Below, piece by piece: positions 6,860 through 15,478 of a stretch of DNA of 64,000 nt (its first letter is position 1; every line of letters begins with the position of its first letter). Position numbers and translations under genes: made by a program. The stretch lies in the NCBI RefSeq assembly GCF_000731675.1, contig NZ_JMIT01000001.1:2045526-2109525 (forward strand), given 5' to 3'. This DNA is from Pseudomonas capeferrum. Its GTDB lineage: Bacteria; Pseudomonadota; Gammaproteobacteria; Pseudomonadales; Pseudomonadaceae. The notes beneath the pieces were generated by a model. It did no database searches. It was not told the DNA's origin and saw only the letters and a program-made list of their open reading frames with translations.

Positions 6860-9247
6860 ATGCTGCCAACGCCGCTGAAACTGTTGATGGTCGAAGACAG
6901 CTCGATGGACGCCGAGCTGACCCTGCTGCGCCTGGAGCGCAGCGGGCTGCACATTGAGTCGCAGCTGGTGTTCGACCATATAGGGGTAGAGCACGCGCTG
7001 CGGGAGGCTCATTACGACCTGATCCTCTGCGACTGCGTGCTGCCCGGCTCGTCCGGCACCGACGTGCTGGCCATTGCCCAGCGCCTGGCACCGGACACTC
7101 CGTTCATCTTCCTTTCCGGCATCTACGGTGAAGAGCACGCGGTGGAGATGATCCGCCTGGGTGCCACCGACTATGTGCTGAAGAAAAACCTGCCCCTGCT
7201 ACCCAAGGCCGTGCGGCGGGCCCTGACCGAGGTACAGGAACGCCAGCGTCGGCGACGCGCTGAAGAAGCGCTGGCTGATGTCGAAGCGCGCGCACGCATC
7301 GCCATCGACGCCGCCGGCATGGGCACCTGGGACCTGCGCCCACAAGAAGGCCTGTTGCTGTGGGACGACCGCTGCAAAACCTTGTTCGGGTTGCCCACCA
7401 GCACCGAGATGAGCATGGAGGTGTTCCTGGCCGGCATCTACCCCGACGACGTCGCCATGGTCCGTGACGCCGTGCAGCATGCCATGCGCTCCGAGAGCGA
7501 CGGCCACTACCGGGTCGAATTCCGTAGCGCGCTACTCGACGGCCTGGAACCGCGCTGGCTGCTCAGCAGCGGCCAGACCCAGTTCGTCGACGGCCAGTGC
7601 GTGCGCTTTTCCGGCGTGCTGCAGGACATCCATACCCAGCGCCAGGCCACCCAAGCCCTCAAGCAACTCAACGAGATGCTCGGTGAACGGGTCGAGCGCC
7701 GCACCCGTGAACGCGACCGTGCCTGGGAGCTGTCGCAGGACTTGCTAGCGGTATTGAACAAAGACCTCACCCCGGTCGCGTTGAACCCGGCCTGGGAGGC
7801 GAGCCTGGGCTTCTCCCGCGAGCGGCTGAGCCAGGCCTCGCTGCTGCACCTGTTACCCGAACCCGATCAAGAACTGTTGCTCACCGAGCTGGCCGCCCTC
7901 GCCCACGGCCGCACCAGCGCGCGCTTCGTCGGGCGCATCCTGCATGCCGGCGGCCAGCAGCGCTGGCTGTCCTGGGTGGTGGTACCGGAAGACACCCTGC
8001 TGTATGTGGTGGCCCGCGACATCACCAGCGAGCGCGAGGCCGCCTTGGGGCTGGCCGAGGCCAACACCCGCCTGCGTGAGCAAATCACCGAGCGCGAGCG
8101 CATCGAGGCCGCGTTGCAACAGATGCAGCGCCTGGAAGCAGTCGGCCAACTGACCGCTGGCGTGGCACACGACTTCAACAACCTGCTGACAGTGATCCTC
8201 ACCGGTGCCAGCTTCCTTGAGCGCGACCTGAACAAGGCCGACCTGAACAAGGCACGCACCCGCCTCACGCATATTCGCGAAGCGGGCGAACGGGGTGCCA
8301 AGCTGACCTCGCAGTTGCTGGCCTTCTCCCGACGCCAGCGGTTGGAGCCGGTGCCACTGAACCTGAACCGGACCCTGGCCGGCCTTGAGGAGCTGCTGCG
8401 CCGCACCCTTGGCGGCAACGTGTCGGTGCGCCTGGACCTTGACCCGAACCTGTGGCAGGCACTGACCGACCCGACCCAGACCGAGATGATCATCCTCAAC
8501 CTGGCGATCAATGCCCGGGATGCCATGCCGGACGGCGGCCAACTGGCCCTCTCGACCCGCAACACCCACATCGAGGCCCGCCCTCAGCGCCCGGAAGACC
8601 CTGACCCCGGGGAGTACGTGATGCTGAGCATCCGCGATACCGGCTGCGGCATGAGCGAAGACGTGCTGGCCAAGGTGTTCGAGCCCTTCTTCACCACCAA
8701 GGACATCGGCAAGGGCTCGGGCCTGGGACTGGCCCAGGTATTCGGCTTTGCCAAGCAGTCGGGCGGTGGCGTGCGCATCGACACCGAACCTGGTCGCGGC
8801 ACTCAGGTGGCAGTGTACCTGCCGGCGGTAAAGGATCACGTGCAGAGCGAACCGGTGGCCCCACTGCTTGCCCAGCCGACCAGTGCAAGTGGCCACAACC
8901 GCACGGTGCTGCTGGTGGATGACGACCACCTGGTACGCGACATGCTCGGCGATGTGCTGCGCCAGTACGGCTATCAAGTGCGTCAGGCGCACAGCGGTGA
9001 GCAGGCCCTGGCCTTGCTCGATGACGAGATTGACCTGTTGCTGACCGACTTTGCCATGCCCGAATTCAACGGCGCGCAGTTGGCGCTGGCGGCGCGCGAA
9101 CGGCACCCGCGTTTGCCGGTGGTGTTTCTGACCGGTTATGCAGAGCTGGAGGGGTTGGAGTTGCCGGGTAGCCTGGTGATGCAGAAGCCTGTGCAGGCCG
9201 ATGAACTGGCGCGTGCGCTGAGTGAACTCCTGCGCACCTCGGCGTAG
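6860..9247 (+). CDS. Hybrid sensor kinase REC-PAS-PAS-HisKA-HATPase-REC
   Basis: This 795-residue cytoplasmic hybrid kinase has no membrane segment. An N-terminal receiver (1-125, Asp58 in LILCDCVLP) is followed by a short coiled linker rich in Arg/Glu and two PAS domains (about 150-260 and 290-400). A HisKA domain with His437 (GVAHDFNNLL), a HATPase domain (DTGCGMS, GSGLGLAQVFG) and a C-terminal receiver (about 675-795, Asp730 in LLLTDFAMPE) complete it. The N-terminal receiver resembles the preceding stand-alone regulator. That suggests kinase activity is controlled by phosphotransfer from the phytochrome. No DNA-binding output is encoded in the operon, so the final target is unknown. Confidence 0.9.
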   Translation: MLPTPLKLLMVEDSSMDAELTLLRLERSGLHIESQLVFDHIGVEHALREAHYDLILCDCVLPGSSGTDVLAIAQRLAPDTPFIFLSGIYGEEHAVEMIRLGATDYVLKKNLPLLPKAVRRALTEVQERQRRRRAEEALADVEARARIAIDAAGMGTWDLRPQEGLLLWDDRCKTLFGLPTSTEMSMEVFLAGIYPDDVAMVRDAVQHAMRSESDGHYRVEFRSALLDGLEPRWLLSSGQTQFVDGQCVRFSGVLQDIHTQRQATQALKQLNEMLGERVERRTRERDRAWELSQDLLAVLNKDLTPVALNPAWEASLGFSRERLSQASLLHLLPEPDQELLLTELAALAHGRTSARFVGRILHAGGQQRWLSWVVVPEDTLLYVVARDITSEREAALGLAEANTRLREQITERERIEAALQQMQRLEAVGQLTAGVAHDFNNLLTVILTGASFLERDLNKADLNKARTRLTHIREAGERGAKLTSQLLAFSRRQRLEPVPLNLNRTLAGLEELLRRTLGGNVSVRLDLDPNLWQALTDPTQTEMIILNLAINARDAMPDGGQLALSTRNTHIEARPQRPEDPDPGEYVMLSIRDTGCGMSEDVLAKVFEPFFTTKDIGKGSGLGLAQVFGFAKQSGGGVRIDTEPGRGTQVAVYLPAVKDHVQSEPVAPLLAQPTSASGHNRTVLLVDDDHLVRDMLGDVLRQYGYQVRQAHSGEQALALLDDEIDLLLTDFAMPEFNGAQLALAARERHPRLPVVFLTGYAELEGLELPGSLVMQKPVQADELARALSELLRTSA

Positions 9248-9256
9248 TTTGCACCC

Positions 9257-9294
9257 CCTGCCCTTGCCGCCGGCTTACCGGCGACAAGGGCAGG
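9257..9294 (+). terminator. Strong hairpin after the phytochrome operon
   Basis: CCTGCCCTTG (9257-9266) pairs with CAAGGGCAGG (9285-9294). An inner CGCCGG/CCGGCG stem encloses the loop CTTA, with one mismatch between the stems. It starts 10 nt after the hybrid kinase stop. There is no T-run on the plus strand, so it may be an RNA-stabilising or REP-like hairpin, not a classical terminator. Confidence 0.5.
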
Positions 9295-9297
9295 TAC

Positions 9298-9324
9298 AAA
9301 CGCCGGAAACGACAAAACCCGGCG
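9298..9324 (-). terminator. Possible terminator of tRNA-Gln
   Basis: Read on the minus strand, CGCCGG (9319-9324) and CCGGCG (9301-9306) form a 6-bp stem with a T-rich loop, followed by TTTGT. It lies about 50 nt beyond the 3' end of tRNA-Gln in its direction of transcription. The stem is short, so this is a weak call. Confidence 0.4.
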
Positions 9325-9373
9325 CTTATCTTGCTAAGCACCGAGAAAAGAAGAGGTAATGTGAAACAGAAAA

Positions 9374-9448
9374 TGGCAGGGGCGGCTGGATTCGAACCAA
9401 CGCATGGCAGGATCAAAACCTGCTGCCTTACCGCTTGGCGACGCCCCT
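9374..9448 (-). tRNA. tRNA-Gln (anticodon TTG)
   Basis: The minus strand folds into a complete 75-nt cloverleaf. The acceptor stem is AGGGGCG/CGCCCCT, the D arm GCC-AAGCGGTAA-GGC, the anticodon arm GCAGG-TTTTGAT-CCTGC with anticodon TTG, the variable loop CATGC and the T arm GTTGG-TTCGAAT-CCAGC. The discriminator is G and CCA is encoded. It inserts glutamine at CAA (and CAG by wobble). It stands alone between the hybrid kinase gene and the small DUF465 gene. Confidence 0.95.
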
Positions 9449-9720
9449 GTATCGGATGCAGCAATTGCTGCTCTGACAATTCCAACTGCCTGACAACTGG
9501 GTTGTTGTCGTGGAATGCGCGGCACTTTAACAACATTCTTTAGAGCTGTGAACCCCCTTTATGAAAAAAAATGCTTTAAAACAGCAAGTTACTCTTCGTC
9601 ATCGGCGCGAAGCGCCCATCCCCGGCAACCACCCGTCGCTTTCCCCCTGCCCCGCGTCAACACAATCGTATTTCACCCTTCCAATCAGATAAGCGCACTG
9701 CATTGACCAAGGAGGCACCC

Positions 9721-9963
9721 ATGCCTGTCTCACACGACCTTTACCAGGACTTGCACTACCCCCGCGAAATCGTCCAGCAACGTCGCCAGCAGGACAAGGC
9801 CCTGGACCGGCTCTTGGACGAGTACATGGACATCGACAACCAGGTGCTGGCCGCCGAGTCGATCTCCGCTGGCAATTTCGTCGACGAAGACCTGCGCCAC
9901 CTCAAGGAACGCCGCCTGGCGGTGAAGTACATGATCGAGCGTCAACTGGAACGTAAAGGCTGA
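9721..9963 (+). CDS. Small YdcH-like DUF465 family protein
   Basis: This 80-residue, highly charged, all-helical protein starts at the ATG at 9721 behind the strong site AAGGAGG. Residues such as QRRQQDKALDRLLDEYMDIDNQ and DEDLRHLKERRLAVKYMIERQL form two heptad-rich helices, the pattern of DUF465/YdcH proteins (dimeric helical hairpins of unknown function). It is monocistronic between tRNA-Gln and zapE. The function is not known. The family call rests on length and helical pattern. Confidence 0.75.
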   Translation: MPVSHDLYQDLHYPREIVQQRRQQDKALDRLLDEYMDIDNQVLAAESISAGNFVDEDLRHLKERRLAVKYMIERQLERKG

Positions 9964-10077
9964 GGGCCGCGCGAACCTATCTCGTCTGGCGATCATTGCC
10001 CACTGCTTTCTCTATTGGTCAAAATGGCGGCCTTCGCGCAAGCTGCGCCCCGCCCCCTCGACCAAGGAGCTACCGAT

Positions 10078-11151
10078 TTGCCTGCCTGGATCCCTACCCC
10101 GCTGCGTCAGCTCGGCCAGCGCCTGCGCGCAAGCGCTGCCCCTCAGAGCGAATTGCTGGCCTGGTTCGAGGACAAGGCCAGCAGCCGTGGCTACCAGCTC
10201 AGCGAGGGTCAGCGTCGGGTCATCCAATGCATGGCCAAGCAGGTGGCACAGCTGGAAAACGGACAACCGCGCAGCCTCTACCTGCATGGCTCAGTGGGCC
10301 GGGGCAAAAGCTGGCTGCTCGACGGTTTTTTCCAGGCTGTGCCGGTTGCGACCAAGCGGCGCCTGCACTTCCATGATTTCTTTGCCCGACTGCACCAGGG
10401 CATGCACCGCCACCGGGCGCTGGACGATGCCCTCGGGGCGACCCTGGACGAGCTGCTCGGCGCGTGTCGAGTGCTGTGTTTCGACGAATTCCATGTGCAT
10501 GACATTGGCGATGCCATGCTGCTCACCCGGCTGTTCACCGCGCTGTTCGAGCGTGGGATATGGCTATTGGTAACGTCGAACTACGCACCGGAAGGGCTGT
10601 TGCCCAACCCGCTTTACCATGAACGTTTTCTGCCGGTGATCCGCCTGATCAACGGCCGAATGCAGGTGCTGGAAGTCGGCGGCGACACCGATTTTCGCAG
10701 CCTGCCGGCCAACCGCGAGCACCAGCGGTTTACCCAAGGTCACTATATGTGGCCCGGCACCGCCGAGCAGCGCCAGGCACTGAACGTGCCGGGCGCGCAG
10801 CCTGCCACGCTGGATATCAACAAACGCAGCCTGCGCGCACTGGCCCATCAAGGTCGGCAGGTGATGTTTGCCTTCGACGACCTGTGCGAACAGCCTACTG
10901 CGGTGATCGATTACCTGGCGCTGGCGGCGCAATACGATGCGTGGGTCATCGATGGGCTGGGCGATTTGTCCGACTGCTCATTGGCCGCGCAGCAGCGATT
11001 CGTGAACCTGGTGGATGTGCTATATGACCAGGACAAGCAGCTGACGGTGATCGGGCAGCGTCCGCTGGATGAGAGCCTGGGTGGCGCGATTACCGACCTG
11101 ATGCGCACGCGCAGCCGGCTGGGGCAGTTGCATCAGGTGGGGCCTGATTGA
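10078..11151 (+). CDS. zapE: AFG1-family ATPase, cell division protein ZapE-like
   Basis: This 357-residue AAA-type ATPase belongs to the ZapE/AFG1 family, which associates with the Z-ring under stress in E. coli. The frame is open from 10015, but the best start is the TTG at 10078, placed 8 nt after AAGGAG; it reads (M)PAWIPTPLRQLGQ. The Walker A motif is GSVGRGKS (about residues 76-83), Walker B is VLCFDEFHVHDIGDAM, and the sensor region is LVTSNYAPEGLLPN. Length fits the family (350-400). It appears monocistronic and converges on prpE. Confidence 0.88.
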   Translation: MPAWIPTPLRQLGQRLRASAAPQSELLAWFEDKASSRGYQLSEGQRRVIQCMAKQVAQLENGQPRSLYLHGSVGRGKSWLLDGFFQAVPVATKRRLHFHDFFARLHQGMHRHRALDDALGATLDELLGACRVLCFDEFHVHDIGDAMLLTRLFTALFERGIWLLVTSNYAPEGLLPNPLYHERFLPVIRLINGRMQVLEVGGDTDFRSLPANREHQRFTQGHYMWPGTAEQRQALNVPGAQPATLDINKRSLRALAHQGRQVMFAFDDLCEQPTAVIDYLALAAQYDAWVIDGLGDLSDCSLAAQQRFVNLVDVLYDQDKQLTVIGQRPLDESLGGAITDLMRTRSRLGQLHQVGPD

Positions 11152-11185
11152 TGCCGGGGCTGCCATGCAGCCCCAGCATCCCGCC

Positions 11186-13075
11186 TCAACCCGCTCGCGG
11201 CAGGTCCGCCAGCACCGCCTCGATTTCCCCCAGCACGGCGGGGTCGTCCAGGGTCGAAGGCGGCACATAGTCCTGGCCATCGGCAATCTTGCGCAGCACC
11301 GCCCGCAAGATCTTCCCTGAGCGGGTCTTGGGCAACCGCTTGACCAGCCGCACCCGGTTGAAACACGCCAGCGCCCCGATCTCCTCGCGCACGTTGCCCA
11401 CCAATTCGACCAACAACTGCGACTCGGCAATGCCTTCGCCATCCTTGAGCACCACCAGCGCCAAAGGCACCTGCCCCTTGATATCGTCATGCACGCCGAT
11501 CACCGCGCATTCGGCGACCGCCGGGTGACGCGCCACCAGGTCCTCCATCTCGCCGGTAGACAGACGATGCCCGGAGACGTTTATCACGTCGTCCGTGCGC
11601 CCCATGATGTACACGAAACCGTCATCATCGAGGTAACCGCCGTCGCCTGTGTGGTAGTAGCCGGGATAGGTGCGCAGGTAGGCCTGCAGGTAGCGCTCGT
11701 GGTCGCCCCACAGCGTCTGGCTGCACCCGGGCGGCAACGGCAGCGCGATGACGATCGAGCCCTGGTGGTTGGGCCCCAGCAAATGGCCTTCATCGTCCAG
11801 CACACGTACGTTGTAGCCCGGCACGGCGCGGTTGCTCGAGCCCGCTCGCGCGGCGCTGCCGTCCAGCCCAACGCAAGGGGCGGTGACCGGCCAGCCGGTC
11901 TCGGTTTGCCACCAATGGTCGTGCACCGGTTTGCCAGTGACCCGTTCCAGCCATTCATGGGTGCTGGAGTCGAGCTTCTCCCCGGCCAGAAACAGCTGAC
12001 GCAGCGAGCTCAGGTCGTGCCCTTTGATCAACGCGCCGTCCGGGTCTTCCTTGCGGATTGCACGCATGGCGGTCGGCGCACAGAACAAGGCGTTGACCTT
12101 GTATTGCTCGACCACCCGCCAATACGCCGAGGCGTCCGGGGTGCGTATCGGTTTGCCCTCATAAAACACCGTGGTGCAACCGCTCATCAACGGGCCATAC
12201 ACAATCAGCGAATGGCCGACCACCCAGCCCACATCGGAAATCCCCCACCACACGTCACCGGCCTGCATACCGTAGATGTGGCGCATGGCATAGCACAGCG
12301 CTACCGCGTTGCCGCCGTTTTCCCGCACGATGCCCTTGGGCTTCCCGGTGGTACCGGAGGTGTACATGATGTACAGCGGGTCACCTGCATCCAGTTCGAC
12401 AGGGGCGACCGGCTCGGCCATTGCCAGCGCTTGCTGCCAATCGAGGTCGCGGCCAGGCTGCAACGGGGCGCGGGCCTGGGGCCGCTGCAGTACCAGCACA
12501 TTGCGCGGCTGGTGGCGGGCCAGTTGCAGGGCGCGATCGACCAGCGGCTTGTATTCGATCACCCGGTCGAACTCCAGGCCACAGGATGCCGTCAGCAACA
12601 AAGTGGGCCGGGCATCATCGATGCGCAAGGCCAGTTCGTTGGCGGCAAAACCGCCGAACACCACCGAATGCACCGCGCCGATCCGCGCGCAGGCCAGCAT
12701 GGCCATGGCCGCCTGGGGCACCATGGGCATGTAGATGATCACCCCGTCCCCCTTGTTGACCCCCAGCTGGCGCAGCAAGCCCGCCAGGCGTGCCACCTCG
12801 TCGCGCAACTGACGATAGGTGTACGCCTGTTGCACGCCTGTCACAGGCGAGTCGTAGATCAGCGCCAACTGCTCGCCGCGACCTTGTTCGATCTGGTGGT
12901 CGAGGGCAAGGTGGCAGCTGTTCAGGCGGCCGTCGGCAAACCAGCGGTGGGTACCGTCCGGGTTGTCCTGCAAGGTGAGGGAAGGCGTGCGGTGCCAGGC
13001 CAGGTGCGCGGCCTGTTCGGCCCAGAATGCGGCAGGGTCGGCAATGGAATGGGCGTAGCTGTGCTGATAGCTCAT
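11186..13075 (-). CDS. prpE: Propionate-CoA ligase (propionyl-CoA synthetase)
   Basis: This 629-residue AMP-forming acyl-CoA synthetase converts propionate, ATP and CoA to propionyl-CoA and so feeds the methylcitrate cycle encoded about 11 kb away. The signature P-loop is YTSGTTGKPKG. Others are HDHWWQTETGWP, the hinge region YHTGDGGYLDDDG, the IMGRTDDVINVSGHRLSTGE motif and the acetylatable lysine in KTRSGKILR. The N-terminal SIADPAAFWAEQA is typical of PrpE, not Acs. I chose the ATG at 13075, which gives the usual PrpE length. A GTG at 13135 would add 20 residues and has no better ribosome site. A LysR gene is divergent. Confidence 0.88.
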   Translation of the reverse strand: MSYQHSYAHSIADPAAFWAEQAAHLAWHRTPSLTLQDNPDGTHRWFADGRLNSCHLALDHQIEQGRGEQLALIYDSPVTGVQQAYTYRQLRDEVARLAGLLRQLGVNKGDGVIIYMPMVPQAAMAMLACARIGAVHSVVFGGFAANELALRIDDARPTLLLTASCGLEFDRVIEYKPLVDRALQLARHQPRNVLVLQRPQARAPLQPGRDLDWQQALAMAEPVAPVELDAGDPLYIMYTSGTTGKPKGIVRENGGNAVALCYAMRHIYGMQAGDVWWGISDVGWVVGHSLIVYGPLMSGCTTVFYEGKPIRTPDASAYWRVVEQYKVNALFCAPTAMRAIRKEDPDGALIKGHDLSSLRQLFLAGEKLDSSTHEWLERVTGKPVHDHWWQTETGWPVTAPCVGLDGSAARAGSSNRAVPGYNVRVLDDEGHLLGPNHQGSIVIALPLPPGCSQTLWGDHERYLQAYLRTYPGYYHTGDGGYLDDDGFVYIMGRTDDVINVSGHRLSTGEMEDLVARHPAVAECAVIGVHDDIKGQVPLALVVLKDGEGIAESQLLVELVGNVREEIGALACFNRVRLVKRLPKTRSGKILRAVLRKIADGQDYVPPSTLDDPAVLGEIEAVLADLPRAG

Positions 13076-13169
13076 GGCGTAGAAAACCCGGTACTTGTTG
13101 TTATTGAAGGGCGAAACTTGAGTATGGACCGCCACACCGGGGCCGCCATGGGACTAAAGTCACAACCGA

Positions 13170-13185
13170 TCTGCAAATTTGCAGA
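13170..13185. promoter_or_regulatory. Candidate LysR operator (perfect 16-bp palindrome)
   Basis: TCTGCAAATTTGCAGA is a perfect inverted repeat in the 180-nt region between prpE and the divergent LysR gene. It holds the T-N11-A pattern of LysR-type boxes and lies 95 nt from the prpE start and 71 nt from the LysR start. It is the only strong palindrome I see in this spacer. Confidence 0.6.
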
Positions 13186-13255
13186 CAACGCCTATACGCC
13201 CCATAACGGTGCAAACTCTCTAGAATAGGCCTCCCCTTCCGCCACTGAGCACCCC

Positions 13256-14122
13256 ATGGATATCGAACAGGCCCGTACCTTTCTGGAAATCGTGCGTTGC
13301 GGCAGCCTGGTCGCAGCCGCTGAGCGCCTGTTCGTGTCGCAGACCGCGATCACTGCACGGGTACAGCGCCTGGAGCAGCAACTGGGCTGCCAGTTGTTCG
13401 TACGCAGCCGCAACGGCGCCAGCTTGACCAGCGATGGCGAGGCCTTCGTCAGCTATGCCAACCAGCTGGTGCAGACGTGGGAAGCGGCGCGCCGCGACCT
13501 GCCGCTGCCTGAAGGGTGCCATCAAGTGCTGCATGTGGGCGGCGAAGTGAGCCTGGGCAACCCGATGATGCTCGACTGGGTCAGCGCCCTGCACCGCGAG
13601 CTGCCCAGCCATGCCATCCGCAGCGAGGTGAGCGATGGCGAGTCGCTGCTGCGCAAGGTGGAGATGGGCCTGCTGGACGCCGCGCTGGTGTATCAGCCGA
13701 CCTACGGGCCGGGCCTGCAGGTGGAGCAATTGATGGAAGAGAAGTTGATCCGCGTGCGCCGGGTTGACCAGCCAGACCCGTACATCTACATCGACTGGGG
13801 GGAGGCATTCCGCCGCCAGCACGACGCCGCCCTGCCCGACTGCGCGCGCCCGGCACTGAGCTTCAACCTCGGGCCCCTGGCTCTGCAGTTCATCCTCGAC
13901 CAGGGCGGCAGCGGCTACTTCCGTACCCGCGTAGTACAGGCCTATCTGGACAGCGGGGTGTTCGAGCGGGTACCCCAGGCACCAGAATTCACCTACCCGA
14001 CATTTCTGGTGTACCCGCGCAAGCGCGACAGCGAGGCCCTGCAACAGGCATTCGCGATACTGCGCCAGCTGGTGGCCGCCGGCGTCAGCGACTGGTCACA
14101 GCGCTGGGACCCGGTGATCTGA
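13256..14122 (+). CDS. LysR-family transcriptional regulator divergent from prpE
   Basis: This 288-residue regulator has an N-terminal winged helix-turn-helix (MDIEQARTFLEIVRCGSL, AAERLFVSQTAITARVQRLE; residues 1-60). A substrate-binding-like effector domain follows (about 90-285). The ATG at 13256 is preceded by GAGCACC, a weak ribosome site. Divergence from prpE and the palindrome between them suggest control of prpE and autoregulation. The effector is not readable. The gene overlaps the 3' end of the convergent HPP/CBS gene by 27 nt. Confidence 0.85.
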   Translation: MDIEQARTFLEIVRCGSLVAAAERLFVSQTAITARVQRLEQQLGCQLFVRSRNGASLTSDGEAFVSYANQLVQTWEAARRDLPLPEGCHQVLHVGGEVSLGNPMMLDWVSALHRELPSHAIRSEVSDGESLLRKVEMGLLDAALVYQPTYGPGLQVEQLMEEKLIRVRRVDQPDPYIYIDWGEAFRRQHDAALPDCARPALSFNLGPLALQFILDQGGSGYFRTRVVQAYLDSGVFERVPQAPEFTYPTFLVYPRKRDSEALQQAFAILRQLVAAGVSDWSQRWDPVI

Positions 14123-15253
14123 AGCAGTGCCTGCGGCGCTGAGCAACTGGCGCTTGAGGCCGGCGATCAGGTCGGTCTGGGTGACCACCCCGACCAATTG
14201 GCCAGCGTCGATTACCGGCAAGCAGTGCAGCCCTTGTTCACACAGCAAGGGCAACAGGCGCTCCAGCGGGTGCTGGCTGCTGACACTGATCACCCGCCGG
14301 CTCATCACCTGCGCCATGCGCACCGCCTTGCGCCCGAACAGGCCGCGCCAACGGAACTGCCCCCGCTGCATGGCCGGCCCGACCAGGTCGCTGAGGCTTA
14401 CGATGCCTACCAACTTGCCGTGCTGCAGCACCGGCAGGGTTTTCAGGTGGTGACTGGCCAGCATCGTCCACGCCTGCTCCAGGGTGGTGTCGGGTGACGC
14501 GAACTGCACATCCCGGGACATCACCGATGCCGCCGTGATACCGCCAAGGCTGCGTTGCAGGGCATGCTGCTCGGTGGCAAGGATGATGCGTTCCAGCTCG
14601 TCGCGAGTGACGTCGACGAACTCGCCCAACTCTTCAAGCGCCTGGTCCAGATCGGCGCCGCTGACCCCCACGCGCTCACTGGGCAATGGGTCATGGGTGT
14701 GATGCAGCTCTTTGCGCGGGGCATTGCCCTTGGGGTAGCGCACGCCGGTCAAACGGTTGTAGAGCACCGCGACTGTCACCAGGATCAGCGCATTGAGCAG
14801 CACCGGCTCCAGCAGATGGTCACCCAGGGCCGTAAGCCCCGAATCGGCCAGCACTGCACTCACCGCCACCCCACCGCCCGGCGGGTGCAGGCAGCGCAGC
14901 AGGCACATCAACAGCACCGAGATCGCCAGGGCTGCGGCAGCCACCCACAGCTCAGGCCCGAAGCCCTGGCGCATGGCCAGGCCGACAGCGCCCGCCAGGG
15001 CGTAACTGCCCAGCACTGGCCAAGGCTGGGCCAAAGGGCCGGAATGCACGGCAAATACCAGCACTGCCGAGGCAGCCAAGGGGCCTAGAAGGTGCAAGGC
15101 GATGCCAGGGCCGTAGGCCAGGCTGGTCAGCCAGCCGGCGAGGAACAGGCCGAGCAGTGCACCGGCTCCAGCACGCAGCCATTCTTTAGGGGATGTATTG
15201 AGGGGCGCAGGCAACAGCCGCTGCAGACGACTTTCGGAACGCGAGGCAGGCAT
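14096..15253 (-). CDS. HPP-family membrane protein with two CBS domains
   Basis: This 385-residue protein has an N-terminal HPP domain with four to five membrane helices (about residues 15-180, including the HPPGGGVAVSAVL signature). Two cytoplasmic CBS domains follow: one around VMSRDVQFASPDTTLEQA, the other around VMSRRVISVSSQHPLERLL. HPP proteins have been linked to nitrite/anion transport in some bacteria and plants, and CBS pairs sense adenine nucleotides. The substrate here is unknown. I chose the ATG at 15253 because the 55 codons upstream are not membrane- or HPP-like and overlap a terminator. Its 3' end overlaps the LysR gene (convergent). Confidence 0.85.
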   Translation of the reverse strand: MPASRSESRLQRLLPAPLNTSPKEWLRAGAGALLGLFLAGWLTSLAYGPGIALHLLGPLAASAVLVFAVHSGPLAQPWPVLGSYALAGAVGLAMRQGFGPELWVAAAALAISVLLMCLLRCLHPPGGGVAVSAVLADSGLTALGDHLLEPVLLNALILVTVAVLYNRLTGVRYPKGNAPRKELHHTHDPLPSERVGVSGADLDQALEELGEFVDVTRDELERIILATEQHALQRSLGGITAASVMSRDVQFASPDTTLEQAWTMLASHHLKTLPVLQHGKLVGIVSLSDLVGPAMQRGQFRWRGLFGRKAVRMAQVMSRRVISVSSQHPLERLLPLLCEQGLHCLPVIDAGQLVGVVTQTDLIAGLKRQLLSAAGTASDHRVPAL

Positions 15254-15283
15254 TGGAATAATCGGGATCGTAGTTTTTCTGGT

Positions 15284-15316
15284 GAAAAAGAAAGCCCAGC
15301 CGAGCTGGCCTGGGCC
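15284..15316 (-). terminator. Terminator of the PepSY/two-component operon
   Basis: On the minus strand GCCCAGGCC-AGCTC-GGCTGGGC forms a GC-rich stem with one bulged base and is followed by TTTCTTTTT. It lies about 165 nt downstream of the kinase stop and 31 nt before the HPP/CBS start, so it separates the two transcription units. A smaller inverted repeat (ACTGCAA-TATTT-TTGCAGT, 15438-15456) lies just after the kinase gene. Confidence 0.7.
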
Positions 15317-15478
15317 CTGTATTGCCAAAGCAATAGCGCAAGGGGCTCCGTCCGTGGAGAGATGGAAACTGGGAAGTTTCGTGAGGGGATTGTGCCGGGC
15401 GTGGCTTACAAGGGCCAATTCAAAAAAATGCGGCTGTACTGCAATATTTTTGCAGTGGTGATCTGGCTGGCCCCGGCG

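Noticed and set aside
9374..9448. tRNA-Gln as an integration site
   Set aside because: No integrase, no repeated tRNA 3' end nearby and normal core genes on both sides.
13076..13135. GTG start 20 codons upstream for prpE
   Set aside because: No ribosome site, the added residues are not typical of PrpE, and the ATG at 13075 gives the standard 629 residues.
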